Source: Vermamoeba vermiformis
Lineage: Eukaryota > Tubulinea > Echinamoebida
Length of the DNA stretch: 64,000 nt
Direction of reading: 5' to 3'
Assembly: GCA_045837725.1 (NCBI GenBank)
Contig: JBEWZL010000168.1
Coordinates: forward strand, 1-64,000
The notes beneath the pieces were generated by a model. The model saw only the letters and a list, made by a program, of their open reading frames with translations. It was not told the origin of the DNA and searched no databases. Position 1 is the first letter of the stretch. Each line of letters starts with the position of its first letter. Below are positions 58,719 to 64,000 of the stretch, one piece after another. The position numbers and the translations under genes were made by a program.

Positions 58719-60113
58719 ATGAATATGGAAGCTACTAATGTAAGTTTATGGGAAGGAATTTTTGTTTGACCGGATTGCCTGCAATAAATTTTTTTGCGGT
58801 ACGAATGCGAATTAATTTACTTAAAAATTAAATTAACGGCAGAAATATTATGCTTAGCTCGATACAAGTACCTATGACCATTTTAAATTTGGTATTTATC
58901 TAAGCTTAATTTCTAGATCCTACCTATTTTACCCTGGTCACCGACGGAATTAACTCTCAATGGGAATCATAGACCAACGTTCAGTGCAATTTGTCAAGCG
59001 TTGAAAACTGCACCGAGAGTGCGATCGCTGAAAGTTGATTTTGAAATGGAGCCCGCTGAGTTTTTACTACTCAGCGACGCTATTGCACATAATCTATCAA
59101 TTGATAATATACGTTTGTTTATAGACGAGAATACGGACCGAGAAGCGTTCAAAAACTTCCTCGGATCCGCCAACAGAACATTCAAATGTATTGAAATTTC
59201 AGTAGGTTCCAAGGATGGAAGCAAGCTTTTGGTTCTTGAGAAATGTAAAGGACTACATGTACCTGCGAAGTATGTCAAGTTAGAGCTTAAAGACTGGGAG
59301 GATCTGGCCACAAATGAATTTTACCGAAAAATGATCGAAATATTGGAGACTACAAACGTGGATAACTTAGAATGGACTGATGAATCAATGTTTTCATGTC
59401 TTATGGTTGTAGGACTTGATGGATTCAAAGAATTTTGCGAGTTCCTTACAAAACACGATCGGATCAGAGTTTTAAAAATGCCCGAACGAGTTACGGCGAA
59501 TGCATTACCATATTTGGAAAGAGTATTAATAACGTGCAAAAAATTGCATACGATTGATATTGATGCTTATGCTCTTGACAAGAGTCAAATCCACGAACTT
59601 TTGGTTGCGCTCTCAAAAAGTAACATTAAGTCATTGTCGTTATGGTTCTACAAAGAATTAATAGATGAATCGACCATTAGACTATTACTAAAAATGGAAA
59701 AATTGACGAAATTGCATTTCTTGACCTCCGGGAAAGTCAAACAACTGGTATGGCCCGTAATTCAAGAATCAGAATCAATACGATCACTTCTAATAACAGG
59801 TGACAGTGCAATATTATCTCATGACGATGAAAATTTCTTTAAGACTGATGACGATGTAACAGCTTTTACGCTACGGAACAGAAAATTACAAAATTTACGA
59901 GTACGAGATCTGATCGTTCTCTTGTTCAACATTTCACGTGACACGTCATCACTGCCATCATCAACAACACTACCACGTGACATTTGGTCAATCATCATGT
60001 CATTTGTGCGCGTTCCAGGAGTGTCGCTTGACTTTGGATGGATCGCTCAATCGATATTCAAAGACAGCACGTTAGACGTGTCATTTATAAAAAGAAGAAG
60101 TTTTAATATATGA
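58719..60113 (+). CDS. LRR protein with C-terminal F-box-like motif (intact family copy)
   Basis: Exon 1 MNMEATN (58719-58739), phase-0 intron, then one long exon from about 58918 (ILPILPWSPTELTLNGN). Irregular LRR units follow (VRSLKVDFEMEP, IDNIRLFIDENT, FKCIEISVGS, AKYVKLELKDWEDL, FKEFCEFLTKHDRIRVLKMP, LHTIDIDAYAL, IKSLSLWFYKEL, LTKLHFLTSG, IRSLLITGDS). Near the C-terminus come LRNRKLQNLRVRDLIVLLFN and the F-box-like LPRDIWSIIMSFVRVPG. Predicted cytosolic or nuclear; likely a Skp1-linked substrate receptor with the usual domain order reversed. No membrane segment. Confidence 0.8.
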
Positions 60114-60164
60114 TCTAAATTAGGTGTCATTTACATGAAGATATTCGCAACTTTACAAGTAGTT

Positions 60165-61120
60165 TTACAGCCGATCCAGATTTTTAACCCATTTCATAAC
60201 CGGTTCTCCACCGCAAACCTCGAACAAGTACTGCATTTTGTTATAATTCTTTGTTTTGAATAATTTGATTAATTGGCTTTTATTTAGCCCTCCACTCAGC
60301 GCGAGTCGTTGATGGCATTTTTGGCATCCGATGTGCAATGGTTTGCGAGCGTTAGATGGAATCAATCTAGTAATGAATTAATACAAATAATCAAATAATG
60401 ATAAAATAAGGTAATGTCCGTATCCAGTTCGGCGGATGAAGAAAAATTCCAGATCTGATGGACTTGAAACGTCGCCGCATTATTAAAATTAATAGGAAAA
60501 TATTGCAGATATTTAAAAAGCTTACCTAAGCTTGTGCTTGCAAGGATTGTCGACAAATAGCTGAAGGTAAGTGTACTCGTACAAAGGCCGCAGATGGTCA
60601 ATAACAACGGTGTCGTCAATGTTTCTTTCAGTAAATTTTTGAATATAAACCAATCTTAATTCCGCGACGGTCATTTCATTTTTGTTCTGTTGTTGCTTTT
60701 TGCTGCCTTTGCCGCGTCGTTTTGATGGCCAGTTGAATTCTTGCTTCAATAATTGTTTCCAAACGTGTTGCTCGTTGCATATCGTATTATAGTATTTTGA
60801 TACCTACAATACAATATTGTGTTAACAGGAACTTACAACTGGTGATTAATTTTATTGGATTCGGTAACGGAATTTACATTCAAGCGAATTTAGGATTGAT
60901 TCAATCAATTAATTCTTAATATCAATAATATTAATTGTGCCGTGTCATTTCTTAATTACGTAAGCAGAATATTTTAAGAAAATTAATTTTGTAATAATTG
61001 CCTTACCTCAGTTAAGGCAAGAATGCTTTGAATTGGCAAATAACTTATTAAATTTAAGTGAAGATCGTAGAGACGAGTGATATTTGCCAGTATTGAGTCA
61101 TCTATGAAAGTCTTTTCCAT
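60165..61120 (-). CDS. Small F-box-like protein with Cys/His zinc motif, copy 2
   Basis: Same three-exon plan as the copies at 57509 and 61495. Exon 1 (MEKTFIDDSILANITRLYDL) ends ALTE. Exon 2 has VWKQLLKQEFNWPSKRRGKG with the basic patch and ends NPCKHKLR. Exon 3 has LHIGCQKCHQRLALSGGLNK and ends WVKNLDRL. The start at 61120 is chosen by comparison with the other copies; an in-frame ATG at 61165 would add 15 residues. It is tail-to-tail with the LRR gene at 58719-60113, with a gap of only 51 bp. Confidence 0.75.
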
Positions 61121-61494
61121 TCTATTTCCTAATCCGCAGACTTCAATTCGTGGTTTCTTGGCCACTGCTGCGAATAATTGTTGTGCAGTACAACACGAAG
61201 TTGGCGCTAGCTAAACTTGATTGCGATTAGGAATTGCGGCTAGGTGTGTTGTTCTAAACAAGAGTCTTAATTTTTTGACAAGACAAAGGACATTCGTACA
61301 GAAAGAAACTCAATCCGCTCTAATTTTATTACTTGATACTTCTATATGAATATAAGGCCTTAGTATCGTTCATCAACGTCGAATAAGCTTGAAAAAGTTG
61401 CCGTTCAGCAGATCTATTTCTGTGTGCTGCAATCAAATTATTGTTTTTGAATAATTCGTGCACTATAATACTATATGAATACACTACTAAAGTC
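61121..61494. other. Spacer between F-box copies 2 and 3
   Basis: 374 bp of AT-rich sequence: upstream region of copy 2 and 3' flank of copy 3. Nothing else seen. Confidence 0.45.
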
Positions 61495-62475
61495 TCACTT
61501 CCATTTTCCTTCCGCGTAACAAAAGCGAAGCTGATCCAAACTCGGAACTTGATGAAGATGCACGTTGGTCGTGCCGCAAAGAGCTAAATAGATTTTTGCC
61601 GTTGTAGAGCTTTTGTTTTTGAACAACTCACGCATTTGACCCTTGGTTAAGCCACCGTCCAGTTCTAATCTGGTAAGACAGCGATCGCATCCGAAGTACA
61701 ACGGCTTTTTAACATTATCCGGAGCGAATCTAAACAATAATAAGTTGTTAATTTTTAAATACTAATAGACTAAACTATCAAGTGCCTATTTTGGATCGAT
61801 TTAAAGACAGATCGAAAAAAACGAATCTCTTTAGTCTAATTTTACTCACCTCACTTTTGGATGCGTGCAAATACCTATATTCGGATCAAAGATGCGATTT
61901 CCAAATAATTGCGAGTAACGCTTCGAGAACAATTGCTTCATGAGTACGATCAGCTCCGAGTCGCTGGCCGCTGGTAGTCTAGCTTTGTATTTTTGAATGT
62001 AAACGGCTTTCAATTCCGCTAAATTCATCTCGCTGGTGTTTTTTTGCTTCTTGCTGCCTTTGCCGCGTCGAATTGGAGGCCAGTTGAAGTCTTGCCTCAA
62101 AAGTTGCTTCCAAACTTGAACTTCGTTGTAAACAGCGTAATAATATTTCGAAACCTATAATGCATATTCAGCTTTACAAACTAATGCAAAAGAAATGCGG
62201 ATTTCGAGAGGTTTTTACAATTGCTGAATTGTTTAAAGTCGCGCAATAATATTAATTGACGTGTATCAATGGTATATGGTACTTTGTTAGTTAATATAAA
62301 TATTTATATGCGAAATTTATTGACGCCACGAATTTTAGATTTTCAAAAGTAATGTAGATCTTACCCGAAGCAGAGCAATCACCTGTTGCAAGGATAAGAA
62401 GCTAAGCAATTTTAAGTGAAGGTCATTGATACGTGTAATGCTGGTGATTATCGCGTCTGAGAGGGTTTCTTCCAT
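61495..62475 (-). CDS. Small F-box-like protein with Cys/His zinc motif, copy 3
   Basis: Three exons. Exon 1 starts MEETLSDAIITSITRINDL at 62475. Exon 2 has VWKQLLRQDFNWPPIRRGKG and ends ICTHPKVR. Exon 3 has LYFGCDRCLTRLELDGGLTK and ends CYAEGKWK. Divergence from copies 1 and 2 is greatest in the middle of exon 2. The zinc candidates (C-H and CxxC) are kept in all three, which supports function. It is head-to-head with the LRR gene at 62813. Confidence 0.75.
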
Positions 62476-62812
62476 ACAACAAAGACCAAATCCGCTGCAC
62501 CAAATGCACGCTTAACCTTCGTACAGCGCAGATTTGCTTACTACTTGCTTTTGATTAATGTAAGCAAGAAATGAAAACGTGGTGGATAACACACGAAACA
62601 ATTCAAAAATTGGTAACGTTACCAATTTTATGTTGCAGCTGACTGACACAAACAGCGAAAATTAATATTAATATTTATATAAATATTAATACGCTCGTTT
62701 ATTTATACCATTCGTAAGCAGCAAAGGTGAAAAGCAAACCAAAGGATCTGCCTTGAAATTCCACATCCACAGAGAAACGTCAGACACAATAATTATCAAA
62801 CCACATTGTACA
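62476..62812. promoter_or_regulatory. Divergent promoter region between F-box copy 3 and the LRR gene at the right edge
   Basis: A 337-bp head-to-head spacer like 58371-58718. It contains TTGGTAACGTTACCAA (62610-62625), a perfect 16-bp palindrome, and AT-rich repeats of ATATTTATAT type near 62670. The palindrome could be an operator-like factor site. Confidence 0.5.
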
Positions 62813-64000
62813 ATGGCAAGTTTATTCAAGGAAGAAATCATTAATGTAAGTCTGTCTATTAAAATCTCGACATGTTGTAAAAAAATATTAGTTTAAAATA
62901 CTAAACCGTTTCTTTTTATTATTCAGCGTATACTATAAATTTTGTGATAGATTATAAATTAATAATAATGATTTTACTTAGATCCAGAACGTACAGGGGC
63001 TTAAAAATATCTTCCCTTCCCCAGACAGAGCTTACAATATCGACATTAAAGTCCTACGGCTCGATTTTAATTACACCGAGAATTTTGTCAATATTTGTAA
63101 ATGCTTGAAGACTTCAACAACGATCAAATCGTTATTTTTAGATTTTTGGCTGGACGAATCTGGTCTTATTTGGCTCGCCGATGGTCTTGGCTCTAACAAC
63201 TCTATAACACATATTAGCTTATATATTGACAAGCCGATAGACAAACAAGCGATTGGTACTTTCGTCGCCCTGATCCAAAACAACAGAACATTGAAAACAA
63301 TTGAATTTCAATTAGAACCGAGTTCACAATTTACCAACGAACAGCTATTAGATAGTGTTAAAGGATTAAATATACCAACGAGACATTTCAAATTATTTAT
63401 TCCTAACTGTCATGACGCTATCAATACGAATCAATTTTACGACAAAATGATAGAAGTCCTGGATGCGACAAAAATTAGCAAAATTGAATGGTACCGCAAA
63501 GTGTCGTTATTTTCTACTGCTACGATTCACAACGCATTGAATGGATTTAAAAAATTCAGCGAGTATTTGGCGAAGAGCGAAAAAATCAAAACAATCGAAA
63601 CAATGGTTTTTGTAGATGATGTGACGTTGCCATACATACAAAACTTCACATTAAATTGCAAACAATTACGAACAGTTTCTTTAAAATTTGGACCAAGCGT
63701 TCCATCCAGACTCGAAAATTTTTTGGATGCACTATCAACAAGCACCATCAAAGATATGACAGTATGGGGACTAGGCGACGTAACATCACCATATCCGTGG
63801 CTAAATATAGCACGTGCATTAAAATCAATGCAGAAGTTGCAAGTGTTGTCTACGATTGGCGTGCAAAGAACGGCACAACAACAATTCGTCGAAATTATGA
63901 AAGAGTCAGAAGTGCTTCGAGAATTTTTATTTAGGACAACTGATTATGCTATCACAAATGATGTAAATGCCATGTACACTGCGAAACAAAAAATTACAAA
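62813..64000 (+). CDS. LRR family protein, cut by the right window edge
   Basis: Exon 1 MASLFKEEIIN (62813-62845), phase-0 intron, then a long exon from about 62983 (IQNVQGLKNIFPSPDRAYN) open to the end of the window. It shows LRR units (IKVLRLDFNYTE, IKSLFLDFWLDE, ITHISLYIDKPID, LKTIEFQLEPS, TRHFKLFIPNCHD, ISKIEWYRKVS, IKTIETMVFVDD, LRTVSLKFGPS). The last bases (aligned to RNRKLQN of the copy at 58719) show that only the C-terminal F-box-like part lies beyond the edge. The frame is intact over the visible part. Confidence 0.8.

Noticed and set aside
58544-58738. 64-codon ORF before the intact LRR gene
   Set aside because: It overlaps the proposed start exon in a different frame; the family plan (tiny exon 1, phase-0 intron) supports the other reading.

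Overview
The window is eukaryotic nuclear DNA from a compact, intron-rich, single-celled organism. Nearly every gene on both strands is cut by short GT-AG introns (about 40-250 nt), spacers are mostly 50-1,100 nt, and there are no bacterial operons or ribosome binding sites. The mix of single-pass receptor kinases, F-box/SPRY/ZZ proteins, leucine-rich-repeat (LRR) families and short giant-virus-style repeats fits a free-living amoeba, perhaps an amoebozoan; that placement is inference and no marker gene settles it. All translations, splice joins and family names below were worked out by eye.

Layout. 1-2032 is an apparently intact pogo/Tigger DNA transposon that seems to sit in the last exon of a gene whose remainder lies left of the window. 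An F-box ankyrin-like protein (2463-3734) follows. Next come two tandem receptor kinases (4106-6972 and 8132-10548) with a small starch-binding-domain gene between them; the second kinase lacks its catalytic core where two poly-T runs occur. Then come an ankyrin-RING protein, an ELM2-SANT corepressor-like protein, a 650-bp MITE, a glycerophosphodiesterase with a CaaX end, an FBXO31-like domain protein, a large-subunit catalase and an ABCC transporter. 26-38 kb holds a stand-alone Prp8 RNase H-like protein, a DEDDy exonuclease with a Stc1-like zinc finger, a ZZ/SPRY/F-box protein, ALG12 and a Dbp7/DDX31 helicase. 38-47.7 kb holds an LRR protein, a Kelch/EGF surface protein, an F-box/SPRY protein and a SAM-like/P-loop NTPase resembling Crinkler/RHS proteins.

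The most striking object is at about 48457-48559. In a long intron of an unrecognised gene, on the same strand, lie all the parts of a tRNA in circularly permuted order: anticodon loop, T-arm and 3' acceptor first, then a 7-nt linker, then 5' acceptor and D-arm. The parts form a complete cloverleaf with anticodon GCA. Leader and trailer can pair over 9 bp next to the anticodon stem, and a T8 run lies downstream.

The right end has an oxysterol-binding-like protein with an unusual ORD-PH-tail-anchor order (51483-55686), then a young family cluster: three plus-strand LRR genes (one decayed, one running off the window) and three minus-strand small F-box/zinc genes, partly in repeated head-to-head pairs.

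Many genes here point to ubiquitin ligase adaptors (at least eight F-box or F-box-like proteins plus a RING protein). Several otherwise well-conserved frames carry single-base shifts, some in homopolymers, so part of the apparent damage may be consensus error.
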